A stretch of 64,000 nucleotides of DNA from Shewanella sp. NFH-SH190041 (lineage in GTDB: Bacteria > Pseudomonadota > Gammaproteobacteria > Enterobacterales > Shewanellaceae). The position numbers and the translations under genes are program-made. Position 1 is the stretch's first letter, and each line of letters opens with the position of its first letter. Below the pieces are notes generated by a model. It saw nothing but the letters and a program-made list of their open reading frames with translations. It made no database searches and had not been told where the DNA came from. Shown piece by piece: positions 18,224-27,521 of the stretch. The stretch covers positions 1,860,001 to 1,924,000 of the forward strand of contig NZ_AP026070.1 of the NCBI RefSeq assembly GCF_024363255.1. Direction: 5' to 3'.

Positions 18224-18496
18224 TCAGCAGTCGATTTGCTTGAGCAGGATTAATTCGATTAATTGGCTGCGGCTGATGTTACTGGCCAGAGCTTCGCGGT
18301 TCAAGGCGTCATATAACTCTTGTGACACTTTTAATTCAATCCGCTTTAATCCTTTCGCTTTATCCCGCTGGATCTGATTGCGCTTATTGACCTTGAGTTG
18401 CTGCTCGCGTGACAGTGGATTGGTTCTCGGCCGTCCGCGACGTTTCTCGTTGGCAAACAGGTCAATAGTGGTTCTGTCTGTTGTTTCTTTAGCCAT
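18224..18496 (-). CDS. ybfE: YbfE, ribbon-helix-helix-like regulator
   Basis: This 90-aa protein matches E. coli YbfE, a LexA-regulated protein of uncertain role. It has MAKETTDRTTIDLF, a basic GRPRTNPLSREQQLKVNKRNQ stretch, and a C-terminal helix pair (ISRSQLIELILL). The start ATG 18496 aligns with the family; the longer upstream frame overlaps the neighbouring gene. I found no CTGT-N8-ACAG box directly upstream, so local SOS control is not supported. Confidence 0.9.
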   Translation of the reverse strand: MAKETTDRTTIDLFANEKRRGRPRTNPLSREQQLKVNKRNQIQRDKAKGLKRIELKVSQELYDALNREALASNISRSQLIELILLKQIDC

Positions 18497-18507
18497 CTTG
18501 CTGTCGT

Positions 18508-18729
18508 TTAACCAATACCTGAGGATTCCCAGGAAAACTGGATAATACCTTTTGCCACAAACCCGGCGCAGCCGAGAAAGAGCACTAACCAAACAATATA
18601 TTGACCGAATTTCGGGACCTTACCCTGTCTGAGCACATCCCTGATCGCCATGCCGATAAAAAAAAATATCGCGGCAAAAAACAGGTTGAGGCCAAGGGTT
18701 TCAATCTGCTCCATATATTGATCCAGCAT
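18508..18729 (-). CDS. DUF2788 small membrane protein, 73 aa
   Basis: This is a small protein with two membrane helices (LFFAAIFFFIGMAIRDVL and YIVWLVLFLGCAGFVAKG) joined by a short basic loop, the DUF2788 pattern. Its function is unknown. The start ATG has AAGGA upstream. It sits between ybfF and ybfE on the same strand, 11 bases before ybfE, so it is co-transcribed. Confidence 0.85.
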   Translation of the reverse strand: MLDQYMEQIETLGLNLFFAAIFFFIGMAIRDVLRQGKVPKFGQYIVWLVLFLGCAGFVAKGIIQFSWESSGIG

Positions 18730-18825
18730 TGTCTTGTTATCCTTTTCATGCTGCCCGGGTCAAAAGAGGCGGGAATATACCATATCAACCCGCCTGCGGC
18801 TATACACAGTGATAACAGAAGCCAG

Positions 18826-19599
18826 TTAAAGGGCATTGTCATCAATAAAGCGGCCAACAATCCGGTTAAATTGTGCAGGCTTTTCCGCATGTAACCAGTG
18901 GCCTGTTCCCACGATGGTTTTCACTCTGGCGTGGGGAAATTGCTTTAATACCGCTTCTCTACTGTCAGCGGTGAGATAATCAGATCGATCACCACGGACA
19001 AACAGCACAGCTCCGGTAAAGGGCGTTTGCTGTTGACCAGCATAAGGCCAATCAATTAAGCGAGCATAATTGCGCTTTAACGCCGCCAGATCCATTTTCC
19101 AGCGAAAGCCCTGCTCAGACTTGGTTAAATTTTTTAACAAAAATTGTACTGTTGCACTGTCAATACCGGCGCTGAGCAATTGTGTCAGGGCTGACTGGCG
19201 GGTGTCCAGCATTGTTAGGTTAATCTTCTCTAATGCGGCAAAAACAGCGAGGTGACGTGGTGGATAACTGACGGGCGCAATATCGGCCACCGTAAGGCTC
19301 AAAACGCGATCTGGGTATGATAGTGCAAATGCCATCGCCAGTTTGCCACCCAGCGAGTGGCCGACCAAATGGGTTTTAGGAATTTGTAACGTATCCAGTA
19401 GCTTGGCCAACTGGGCTGCCATACTCGGATAATCCATTTCTTCAGTGTGTGAGCTTTGCCCGTGGCTGGGTAAATCGATCCTGATTGTACGGTAACGATC
19501 GCAAAGGGTTTTACTTAGCCCTTTGAGGTTATCCAAACTGCCAAAAAGGCCATGGATAAAGACAATAGCCTGTCCTTCTCCGGTGGATTCAAAATGCAT
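18826..19599 (-). CDS. ybfF: Alpha/beta hydrolase, YbfF esterase
   Basis: This 257-aa alpha/beta-hydrolase is orthologous to YbfF, an acyl-CoA/ester hydrolase. Visible motifs are the oxyanion segment FIHGLFGSLDNL, the nucleophile elbow GHSLGGK and the catalytic His in GTGHWLHAEKP. An acid residue lies near FVRGDRSDY. It is divergent from seqA, as in E. coli, and heads the minus-strand run to fldA. The 315-base gap to seqA (19600-19914) should hold both promoters; I could not assign operators there. Confidence 0.92.
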   Translation of the reverse strand: MHFESTGEGQAIVFIHGLFGSLDNLKGLSKTLCDRYRTIRIDLPSHGQSSHTEEMDYPSMAAQLAKLLDTLQIPKTHLVGHSLGGKLAMAFALSYPDRVLSLTVADIAPVSYPPRHLAVFAALEKINLTMLDTRQSALTQLLSAGIDSATVQFLLKNLTKSEQGFRWKMDLAALKRNYARLIDWPYAGQQQTPFTGAVLFVRGDRSDYLTADSREAVLKQFPHARVKTIVGTGHWLHAEKPAQFNRIVGRFIDDNAL

Positions 19600-19914
19600 G
19601 GTCGGCTCCTTAATTCTGCTGGAATTTTGCCGCGTTTTGATCGCAAATAATAGTCAAGGCCGGATTAACGTTATTTATTGATGATTAATTAAACGATTTA
19701 ATCCCGCCTGTAATTAATAAGAATGATCCTGGTAAGAGTATTGTGATGCTTAGGCGATGGAATATTGCTCGAAGGATCGCAAATAGGATATTTTTCATGG
19801 CACTGATGCTTATCAATCATCTTAATCTGGCATAAACTGGGATTTTTTGTGGCACGGGATCTTTAGGGATCTGAGATTGTCATTGCAATTTAACGTAACA
19901 AAGGAAAACTGCTC

Positions 19915-20457
19915 ATGAAATATATCGAGGTTGATGAAGAGCTTTATCGCTATATTGCCGGTAAGACGGAACGGATTGGTGAAAGTGCCTCGGATATTCT
20001 GCGTCGTTTATTAGGGCTGAGTGTTGAGGAAGTGTCCCATGAGACACCAGAGGCTATCAGTCAGCCTAGCATGGAAGTCAGCAATGCCCCTAAAGCCGAG
20101 CCGGTGGCGGTAGATGCACCACTGTGTTTTGATACTTTGATCAATGAAGAGGAACTGGAGCAGCAAAAAGGTGCTGTTGGCCGTTTTCTGTTGATTTTGG
20201 AAAGTCTTTATCGCGCCTGTGGCCGTGATTTTGATCAAGTGCTGCAGATCCAGGGGCGCGATCGCCTCTATTTTGCGACCTCTAAAGATGCACTGCTTAA
20301 CGCCAGTCAGTCTGCCAACCCAAAAGAAATTGGTAACAGCGGTTTTTGGGTAACCACCAATAATAACACTGCGAAAAAGCGCACTATTTTGTCTGAAGTG
20401 CTGGTGCAGTTTGGTTGTGACAGCCATCAGGCAGCTCTTATCGCTGAACGTGTTTAA
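19915..20457 (+). CDS. seqA: SeqA, replication-initiation sequestration protein
   Basis: SeqA binds hemimethylated GATC and delays re-initiation at oriC. This 180-aa form has the N-terminal oligomerisation domain (KYIEVDEELYRYIAGKTERI and SASDILRRLLGL), a variable linker, and the C-terminal DNA-binding domain (GRFLLILESLYRACGRDF, NSGFWVTTNNNTAKKR). AAGGAAAA precedes ATG 19915. It is followed by pgm after 22 bases, the conserved seqA-pgm operon. Confidence 0.96.
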   Translation: MKYIEVDEELYRYIAGKTERIGESASDILRRLLGLSVEEVSHETPEAISQPSMEVSNAPKAEPVAVDAPLCFDTLINEEELEQQKGAVGRFLLILESLYRACGRDFDQVLQIQGRDRLYFATSKDALLNASQSANPKEIGNSGFWVTTNNNTAKKRTILSEVLVQFGCDSHQAALIAERV

Positions 20458-20479
20458 TTTGTTGTTTTAGGAGTTACAG

Positions 20480-22150
20480 GTGGCATTGCACCCTCGCGCC
20501 GGTAAACCGGCCACACAAGATGATCTGGTTAATATTCCCAAACTGATGAGCCATTATTACCGGCGAGTACCGGATCAGAATAATCCGGCACAAAAAGTCA
20601 CGTTTGGCACATCTGGGCACCGTGGCTGTGCCTTTGATGCCAGTTTCAATGAACAGCATATTCTGGCGATTACACAAGCGGTAGTTGATTACCGTAAGCA
20701 GCAAGGCATTGGCGGTGCGCTGGTGCTGGGCATGGATACCCATGCTTTATCACAAGCGGCATATATTACAGCCATTGAAGTGCTGGTCGCCAATGGCGTA
20801 GAGGTTATCGCTCAGCTTGATGATGCTTTTACACCGACGCCTGTGGTTAGTCAGTATTTGGTGGCGGCGAACCGGAATAAGGCCAAAGGCGATCCTATGA
20901 TGATCGATGGCCTGATTATTACCCCATCCCATAATCCACCAAAAGATGGTGGCATTAAATATAATCCGCCCCATGGTGGGCCGGCTGAAGCTGAGATCAC
21001 CGCTTGGATTGAACAGCGGGCGAATGATTATCTGGCGGCCCAATTAGAGGGTATTCGCCGGGTTAATATTGAGATTGCCTTAACGACTGGCCGGGTGAAA
21101 TATACCGATCTGTATCTGCCTTATATTGCAGCATTAGACCAAGTAGTGGATATGCAGGCTATCCGTGAGGCTAATATCCGTATCGGTGTGGATCCTTTAG
21201 GTGGCTCCGGCATTTATTACTGGCAACGTATTGCGGCACATTATGGGCTGGATATTACTGTGGTTAATAACACAGTCGATCCAGCTTTTGCTTTTATGCC
21301 GCTTGATAAAGACGGCAAGATCCGCATGGATTGCTCCTCTCCTTATGCGATGGCAGGCTTGCTGACCCGTCAGCAGGAATTTGATCTGTGCCTAGGGAAT
21401 GATCCTGACTATGACCGTCATGGTATTGTTTGTCCTGAGCGTGGTCAGGGTGGTGGCGGGTTGATGAATCCCAACCACTATCTGGCGGTCGCCATTGATT
21501 ATCTGCTTACCCATCGGCCTCAGTGGCAAGAGAGCTTAGCGGTTGGTAAGACGCTAGTGTCCAGTGCCATGATTGATCGTATCTGTCAGCATCGGGCGCG
21601 GCAGTTATTAGAAGTGCCAGTCGGGTTTAAATGGTTTGTTGATGGTTTAGCTAATCAGACGATTGCCTTTGGTGGTGAAGAGAGTGCTGGCGCGGCATTT
21701 TTGCAGCGAGATGGTCAAACCTGGTGTACAGATAAAGATGGTTTTATCTTAGGTTTGCTCGCGGCAGAGATCCTGGCCGTTACCGGCATGACCCCCGGAG
21801 AATATTATCAGCAACTGACAGCTCAGTTTGGTACCAGTTATTATGGCCGAATTGATAGCCCTATCAGCGCCAAGAAAAAAGCCAAGTTTGCAGCCTTAAG
21901 CGCAGAGAGCTTAGGTGCCGATCTGCTGGCTGGCGATAAAGTGACAGCTGTGCTGACGAAGGCGCCGGGTAATGGCGCGGCAATTGGTGGGATTAAAGTG
22001 TGCACCGATAATGGTTGGTTTGCTGCTCGCCCGTCCGGTACCGAGGCGCTGTTTAAGTTGTACGCTGAAAGCTTTGTCAGTGAACAACATCTGAAACAGA
22101 TTTTTGCTGATGCGCGCATATTGATCGATACGGCACTAAAAGCCCTGTAA
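20480..22150 (+). CDS. pgm: Phosphoglucomutase, alpha-D-glucose specific
   Basis: This enzyme interconverts glucose-1-phosphate and glucose-6-phosphate. At 556 aa it has full length. The active-site phosphoserine lies in ITPSHNPPKDGG, the metal loop in GNDPDYDRHG, the sugar-binding loop in GGEESAG and the phosphate-binding loop in ARPSGTEALFKLY. The start is GTG 20480, with GGAG about 8 bases upstream. It is co-transcribed with seqA and ends before a clear terminator. Confidence 0.96.
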   Translation: MALHPRAGKPATQDDLVNIPKLMSHYYRRVPDQNNPAQKVTFGTSGHRGCAFDASFNEQHILAITQAVVDYRKQQGIGGALVLGMDTHALSQAAYITAIEVLVANGVEVIAQLDDAFTPTPVVSQYLVAANRNKAKGDPMMIDGLIITPSHNPPKDGGIKYNPPHGGPAEAEITAWIEQRANDYLAAQLEGIRRVNIEIALTTGRVKYTDLYLPYIAALDQVVDMQAIREANIRIGVDPLGGSGIYYWQRIAAHYGLDITVVNNTVDPAFAFMPLDKDGKIRMDCSSPYAMAGLLTRQQEFDLCLGNDPDYDRHGIVCPERGQGGGGLMNPNHYLAVAIDYLLTHRPQWQESLAVGKTLVSSAMIDRICQHRARQLLEVPVGFKWFVDGLANQTIAFGGEESAGAAFLQRDGQTWCTDKDGFILGLLAAEILAVTGMTPGEYYQQLTAQFGTSYYGRIDSPISAKKKAKFAALSAESLGADLLAGDKVTAVLTKAPGNGAAIGGIKVCTDNGWFAARPSGTEALFKLYAESFVSEQHLKQIFADARILIDTALKAL

Positions 22151-22260
22151 TCGGGTTTAGATTGGGTTAATGTATCCTGCGAATCGCAACTTTGTTATTG
22201 AGCGCCTGTAAGGCCAGTTAAGCTCAATCAAAACAAGTTAGATCAAACCAGATTGTAATT

Positions 22261-22289
22261 AAAAAGCCGCTGTTATCAGCGGCTTTTTC
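22261..22289. terminator. Rho-independent terminator after pgm
   Basis: AAAAAGCCGCTG-TTAT-CAGCGGCTTTTT, shared by the convergent pgm and FMN dehydrogenase genes. Confidence 0.88.
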
Positions 22290-22309
22290 TGTTTTTGGGC
22301 TAAACGGAA

Positions 22310-23482
22310 CTAGACGGACGGTGCTTGCCAAATATTGTCCAGTAAATGGTTGGGAAAATCTGCCGGCGTTTCGCAGCAGCATTGCTCCATCACTTGTTGC
22401 AGCTCTTTTTTCAGCATATTGATAGTGTGATAGCCACCGTGATGACCTAACGCGCCAACCCCGTACATAAAGGTGCGGCCAAGGAAGGTAAAGTCCACGC
22501 CAACTGACAGGGTGCGGGCAATGTCAGGGCCATTACGGATACCGCTATCCATCATAATGGTTATATTTTGCTTATGTTTAGCAATAATTTCCGGCGCGAC
22601 ACTGATGGTGGAGGGGCCGGCATCCAATTGTCGGCCACCGTGGTTGGAAATAATAATGCCATCCAGTCCTAAGGCCACTGCTTTGTCACTGTCTTCCACG
22701 GTAGACAGTCCTTTCATCACTAAGTTGCCATCCCACTTATCCCGTAATCGCTGCACTTTCTCCATACTCAGACGACCATTAAAGGTTTTGTCCATAAACA
22801 GCGCTAAATGGTGCATGTTCATATTACCGGACATGTATTTCTTCAAGGTCGCAAATTGTGGTTTGCCTTTGAGTAAGGTTGTCAGCGCCCATTGTGGCGA
22901 TTTAAAGATTTCATAAATATTGTGGGCTGTCATTTTCGGTGGCATTGCCAGCCCGTTTTTGATTTCTTTTGGACGGTAGGCAAATGTGGGAACATCGGAT
23001 AACAATACCAAGGTTTTGATGCCTGCACGCTTGCAGCGCGCCAGCAAATCATCTGTGATGTTGTCGTCCACTGGATGATATAACTGGAACCAAGCTTTGC
23101 CTTCAGTAATTTCCGCAATTTTTTCAATTGGGGAGGTGGTTACCGTACTCAATACAAAAGGAATATTATGATCAAATGCCGCCTTAGCGAGAATTTCCGG
23201 CGCTTCAGGCCAGATTAATCCTTGCAGTCCTACCGGACTGATACCAAAAGGGGCGTCGTAGGTTTCACCAAATAGCGTCGTTTTCATCGAAATATGATCA
23301 TATTGACGCAGGTAGTAGGGCAGTAATTCCAGCTTGCGGATATCGTCAGTATTTTTGTGTAACCCCTGCTCGACGTTACAGCCACCATCGACATATTCAA
23401 AGGCAAATTGGGGTAGGCGCTGCTGGGCGCGTAACCGCAGTAAATCCACTGAAGGATAATTGGTATTGAAGTAATCAATCAT
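22310..23482 (-). CDS. FMN-dependent alpha-hydroxy-acid dehydrogenase (L-lactate dehydrogenase-like)
   Basis: This 390-aa TIM-barrel flavoenzyme belongs to the LldD/glycolate oxidase family. The catalytic-base segment SNHGGRQLDAGPS is intact, as are FVLSTVTTSPIEKIAE, WFQLYHP and the FMN-phosphate motif MMDSGIRNGPDIARTL. It probably oxidises L-lactate or a related 2-hydroxyacid and passes electrons to quinone. It is isolated, not in the lld operon used for lactate in Shewanella, so the substrate is open. dcuC follows upstream on the same strand. Confidence 0.85.
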   Translation of the reverse strand: MIDYFNTNYPSVDLLRLRAQQRLPQFAFEYVDGGCNVEQGLHKNTDDIRKLELLPYYLRQYDHISMKTTLFGETYDAPFGISPVGLQGLIWPEAPEILAKAAFDHNIPFVLSTVTTSPIEKIAEITEGKAWFQLYHPVDDNITDDLLARCKRAGIKTLVLLSDVPTFAYRPKEIKNGLAMPPKMTAHNIYEIFKSPQWALTTLLKGKPQFATLKKYMSGNMNMHHLALFMDKTFNGRLSMEKVQRLRDKWDGNLVMKGLSTVEDSDKAVALGLDGIIISNHGGRQLDAGPSTISVAPEIIAKHKQNITIMMDSGIRNGPDIARTLSVGVDFTFLGRTFMYGVGALGHHGGYHTINMLKKELQQVMEQCCCETPADFPNHLLDNIWQAPSV

Positions 23483-24096
23483 AATAAGCGACCCCTAAAG
23501 TATTTGTTTCCAACATACTCACTTTAGATGAAGCCAATACTCGTCGTTACATGAAACAAAATTAACCAAATGACTTGTTTATGTCAGCGTAATATTTTTA
23601 TGTAATTAAAGGGAAAATTACCCAATATAACCTACTAATTTACTTGGTTATTAGCAATTATTGTAGCAAAAGATTAACCCGTATAAATATTGTGGGTTAG
23701 CGGTTCGTCGCAGCAAAATTATTTTTATGCATTTCTCCTAAAGAGCGTAGATGGTCATTAGCTAGGGGTTAGCTTTGCCATTTGATTGGCAAAACTGTTA
23801 TGACAAAGGCATGTCGATTTGTCAGTTGATTGGGTGTTGGTTGGGGCTAGCGTTATATGTGATTTTCGCGGTTGGTTGTTGTGCAAGTTGTGCCAATAGC
23901 ATACTTAGTGGGGAGCGCTTAGGAGAGTGAGTTAAGCAGGCTGTATGCGACATACGGATTGCGACCAGTACATCGCATAGGCTGCATAACGCATATCTGA
24001 AAAAGAACACAGAGCACCAATACCAGATTGATATCGGTGCTCTCCAGCGGTTGATAGTCGTTATTTAGCTTCGTTATATGTCTGTTATATGCAAGA
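23483..24096. other. Intergenic region with a possible dcuC terminator
   Basis: This 614-base stretch separates the FMN dehydrogenase and dcuC. At 24012-24042 an inverted repeat (GAGCACC...GGTGCTC) follows the dcuC stop and is succeeded on the minus strand by a loose T-rich tract, so it may be the dcuC terminator. The rest is AT-rich, with a 62-codon minus-strand frame (23822-24010) that resembles no family. Confidence 0.4.
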
Positions 24097-25464
24097 TTAA
24101 GCCTGCATAGGGACCAGCAATACAGTCCCGATAATCACGGTCACCAGACCACATAATACGGGAACGAGCGCACGTTTAACCACATCAAAAGGACTGATCC
24201 CCGCCATACCTGAGGTTGCCACAATCACGCCGGAAACCGGTGAAATCGTGCGCCCAAGGTTGGATGCCTGCAGCATAGGGATAATTAAGAATGCTGGATT
24301 GAGCCCCAGCTTAATGGCCAGTTTGGGCGCTAACTCGACAAAAGCATAAAATGGCGCATTGCCTGAGCCCGTTGCAATCGCAGCAGCGACAGTTAATACA
24401 GTGAGCAGCAGCATTAATGCCATACCACCGGCTCCGGCTTCATCAGCCAGATGCAGCAGGTTATCAATGGCGCCGATAGACATCAGGCCTTGGGCAAATA
24501 CCCCAGCTGCGACCAATAACATCACGACGCCTTTAAACGCATCGCCCATACCCGCGAAACAGGCTTCTAAATTATCCAAGGTCAATTTACCGTTAAAGCG
24601 GTTAGTGAATAAATCGACCACAGCGCTCAGAGCAATAGAGAGAACCACTATGGTATAGATGTCGAGCTGCATACCGGGAATGGCTTCTCCATTGAACAGA
24701 AATACGCCAATGATAGGTAGAAAAGGCAAAATTGAATAATAAGCCGGGGACTTTACTTCAATATGAGCAATATCCAATTTCTCCATCGGCGCATTATCTT
24801 TTTTATCGAGATAGCGGTTCCAGAAAAAGGTTGCAATGGCCATGACGACAATGGCGCTGATAGAGACGGGTAGCACGGTTTCTACGGAAAACACATGCAG
24901 GGGTAAGCCAGATTTTTCTGCCGCGATAATCACATCCCCTGAAGTGGGTGACAGAATAATCGCCGCAGGTGACGCACACACAGCCGCCGCCGCAGGACGG
25001 GAAATGCCCATAGCAGTCATCATGGGGAATAAGGTGGCCATCAGCAGTACGCCCAATCCGGTGGCCGAGCTCACCGCCAGTGACATTAGGCAACTGACAA
25101 TATAGGCTGCGACTAATAACACGTAAGGGGATTTAATGAATGACAGTGGTTTAGAAAATTGTTTAACCACCACATTATTCGCACCAATATGGGTCATATA
25201 AGTTGCAAATCCGCACAGCAGCATAATTTGTAAGCCGAGCCCTGCATTGCGGTTTTGTAGCATATATTTAATATACTCAAATGCATCGGTGAGAATATTA
25301 CCAGTAGAGGTGACATTAGCAGGCAGAACTTTATGGCCTAATATACCTGCCAGCAGTAATAGAATAACGCCGGCTGTCAGTAATATTCCGGCAGCTTTAT
25401 AACCTTTGATAATATAATAACCAACGGCAATAGTGACGACTAAGCCGATCAACAACTCTGTCAT
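24097..25464 (-). CDS. dcuC: DcuC-family anaerobic C4-dicarboxylate transporter
   Basis: This 455-aa inner-membrane carrier has about 12 helices. It matches DcuC: GLVVTIAVGYYIIKGYKAAG at the N-terminus, NAGLGLQIMLLCGFATYMTHIGAN, SLAVSSATGLGVLLMATLFP, AAIATGSGNAPFYAFVELAP and SNLGRTISPVSGV. DcuC exports succinate or exchanges fumarate/succinate in anaerobic growth. It is preceded by a long AT-rich region where FNR/CRP-type control would be expected; no confident site was found. Confidence 0.9.
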   Translation of the reverse strand: MTELLIGLVVTIAVGYYIIKGYKAAGILLTAGVILLLLAGILGHKVLPANVTSTGNILTDAFEYIKYMLQNRNAGLGLQIMLLCGFATYMTHIGANNVVVKQFSKPLSFIKSPYVLLVAAYIVSCLMSLAVSSATGLGVLLMATLFPMMTAMGISRPAAAAVCASPAAIILSPTSGDVIIAAEKSGLPLHVFSVETVLPVSISAIVVMAIATFFWNRYLDKKDNAPMEKLDIAHIEVKSPAYYSILPFLPIIGVFLFNGEAIPGMQLDIYTIVVLSIALSAVVDLFTNRFNGKLTLDNLEACFAGMGDAFKGVVMLLVAAGVFAQGLMSIGAIDNLLHLADEAGAGGMALMLLLTVLTVAAAIATGSGNAPFYAFVELAPKLAIKLGLNPAFLIIPMLQASNLGRTISPVSGVIVATSGMAGISPFDVVKRALVPVLCGLVTVIIGTVLLVPMQA

Positions 25465-26291
25465 TTAAGACCTCTTATTTTAATGACATGGATAGGGATG
25501 AGTTATTACTGTACATAGAAAAATGTAAATAAACGATAATTCACTCTAAAAATGACTATCTCATTATTGAAATCATAAAATATTGTCATATTTGCGAGTT
25601 AAATATCATTTTTATCAATTATTGGCGTAGCGCTGTAGAATTAATGCTGCGAAGTTTTTACTGAAATAAAATATAAAAATTGCAAGTTTGTGTATACAAC
25701 ATTGGTTGTTGATAAAGTGAATGCTGTATATTCTGCTAATTCATTATGGATGCATGCTGATAAATTAATCCCTATGCTATGCTATTTTGTGGGAATGATT
25801 ACTATTCACAACTCTCTATTTAGTTGTTACATGATAGGCAATGACAACATCAAACACTCTCTTACTTATCTATTCTATGCTTGCGATTAAAATATTGTGA
25901 TAAAGCAGCTTATCTTTCATAAAACAAATAGGGAATTTTGTCAGAGGATAATATTGTTATTTAGTGTTTAGGGCGTAAATATTTAGCTATTGATAGCTCG
26001 GGCTTAAGTACAGCTAAAATATTTTTATCTTGATGGTGGAACTATATCACTGTTACGGTCACTTCAAAACTACTTAAATCCATGTTGGCGCTATTTGCTC
26101 TGCTTACTCGCCCTCTCTTTGCGACTGCACGAAATGATACATTTCAGCGATATTTTTTTGAGATAAGGTATTGAGTTAATGTAAAAAATACTGTGCTATG
26201 ATGGCGCAATCCGTTTTACCACCAGATTGAGCACCGCGGGCATTGGTCAGCATTTATGTGTGTAACAAGTTGGTGTAACAAGGAGTTTTAC
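25465..26291. other. Long AT-rich intergenic region, dcuC to astE
   Basis: About 830 bases hold the divergent promoters of dcuC and astE. An imperfect inverted repeat (AAATATTTAGCT/AGCTAAAATATTT, about 25977-26024) and a TATGAT hexamer at about 26197 are visible. A 66-codon plus-strand frame at 25690 is not supported. I see no RNA gene. Confidence 0.4.
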
Positions 26292-27353
26292 ATGCTCAAG
26301 ACCTTGATGGCGTCAAAAGACTTTCTGGCCCTGACGCTGGCCTGTCCCGATGGCTTTGAACAGCCAGAATCGATGATCTTAGCGGGACATACCCGCATCA
26401 GTATTGAGGCAACCGGTATCTTACGTATCGAACCATTAGCTGAGGATAATGGTAAAGATATTATTTTATCATCCGGGGTTCACGGGAATGAAACCGCTCC
26501 CATCGAATTATGCAATAGTCTTATCCGCCGCATTCTTAATGAAGACATCCGGGTCAAACACCGGGTACTGTTTTTATTTGGCAACCCGCCCGCCATATTT
26601 AATGGCACCCGGATTGTGGATGAAAACCTCAATCGGCTATTTAGTGGCGAACACTCTCAGGCACCGGGGCTGATAAATCCAGAGCGTCATCGGGCTAAAT
26701 TATTAGAGCAGCATGTCGAGGCATTTTATCTCTCCGCGCCCGGTGGGGATGCTACCGATAGTCCAATAGCGCGCCAGCGGTTGCATTATGACTTGCATAC
26801 AGCCATTCGCGGCGCAACCTATGATAAGTTTGCGATTTACCCTTTCCGTCACGGTCGCCCTTACCGTCGTGACCAGTTGTGCTTCTTACATTCTGCCGGT
26901 GTGAATTGTGTGCTGTTCCATCACGAGCCGACCACCACCTTCAGTTACTTCTCGGCCAATGAATTTGGAGCTGATGCTTTTACCATTGAATTAGGCAAGG
27001 TTTTCCCGATGGGGCAGAATGATATGAGTCGTTTTGCTGCAATGGACAGGCAGTTAACCCGGTTGATCACGGATGACGCTCTGCATCTGCCTGAGTATGA
27101 CCCCTCTCAATTTCATCTGTTCCGTGTCAGCCGCTCGGTGGTGAAACAACATGATGAATTCAGCTTTACTTTTGCCAATGATGTGAAGAACTTTACCGCC
27201 TTTGCTCGAGGCAGTGTGCTGGGGTATGACGGTGAGAATCCGATTGTGGTGGAAGCGGAACAGGAGGCGATTGTATTCCCCAACGCTAAAGTGCCGATAG
27301 GTCAGCGCACCTTGTTATGTCTGGTACCTGAGCCAGCCCCTGAGGTGATGTAA
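26292..27353 (+). CDS. astE: Succinylglutamate desuccinylase / AstE-family Zn amidohydrolase
   Basis: AstE hydrolyses N-succinylglutamate in the last step of the AST arginine-catabolism pathway. This 353-aa protein has the Zn ligands in [11 protein letters not shown] (H, E) and HYDLHTAIR (H), and a catalytic Glu in [16 protein letters not shown] 26292, with AAGGAG 7 bases upstream, is preferred over ATG 26256. No other ast gene is nearby, so it is a detached single gene. Confidence 0.9.
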   Translation: MLKTLMASKDFLALTLACPDGFEQPESMILAGHTRISIEATGILRIEPLAEDNGKDIILSSGVHGNETAPIELCNSLIRRILNEDIRVKHRVLFLFGNPPAIFNGTRIVDENLNRLFSGEHSQAPGLINPERHRAKLLEQHVEAFYLSAPGGDATDSPIARQRLHYDLHTAIRGATYDKFAIYPFRHGRPYRRDQLCFLHSAGVNCVLFHHEPTTTFSYFSANEFGADAFTIELGKVFPMGQNDMSRFAAMDRQLTRLITDDALHLPEYDPSQFHLFRVSRSVVKQHDEFSFTFANDVKNFTAFARGSVLGYDGENPIVVEAEQEAIVFPNAKVPIGQRTLLCLVPEPAPEVM

Positions 27354-27419
27354 AGCAATATATACATTCAGAAAAGCGCCAACATTTGTGACGTGAAAGT
27401 AGAATTGTTGCCAGTAAGT

Positions 27420-27433
27420 TTACGTTAACGTAA
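27420..27433. promoter_or_regulatory. Perfect palindrome upstream of bkdA1, possible LiuR operator
   Basis: TTACGTTAACGTAA is a perfect 14-bp palindrome about 90 bases before bkdA1. The MerR-family regulator LiuR controls branched-chain amino-acid degradation genes in Shewanella and is reported to bind palindromes of the TTTACG-type. Assigning this site to LiuR is inference. Confidence 0.5.
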
Positions 27434-27521
27434 TGTTCCCGGTGCGGAGTAAACCGACCATAGCAGTGAATGGCATAGCGCATAGTGTGTGCCTGCCGCT
27501 GCAAGATAAAAAGAGCATAAT

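Noticed and set aside
18496..18520. LexA box for ybfE, as in E. coli
   Set aside because: No CTGT-N8-ACAG match was found immediately upstream of the ybfE start; the gene sits inside a tight operon.
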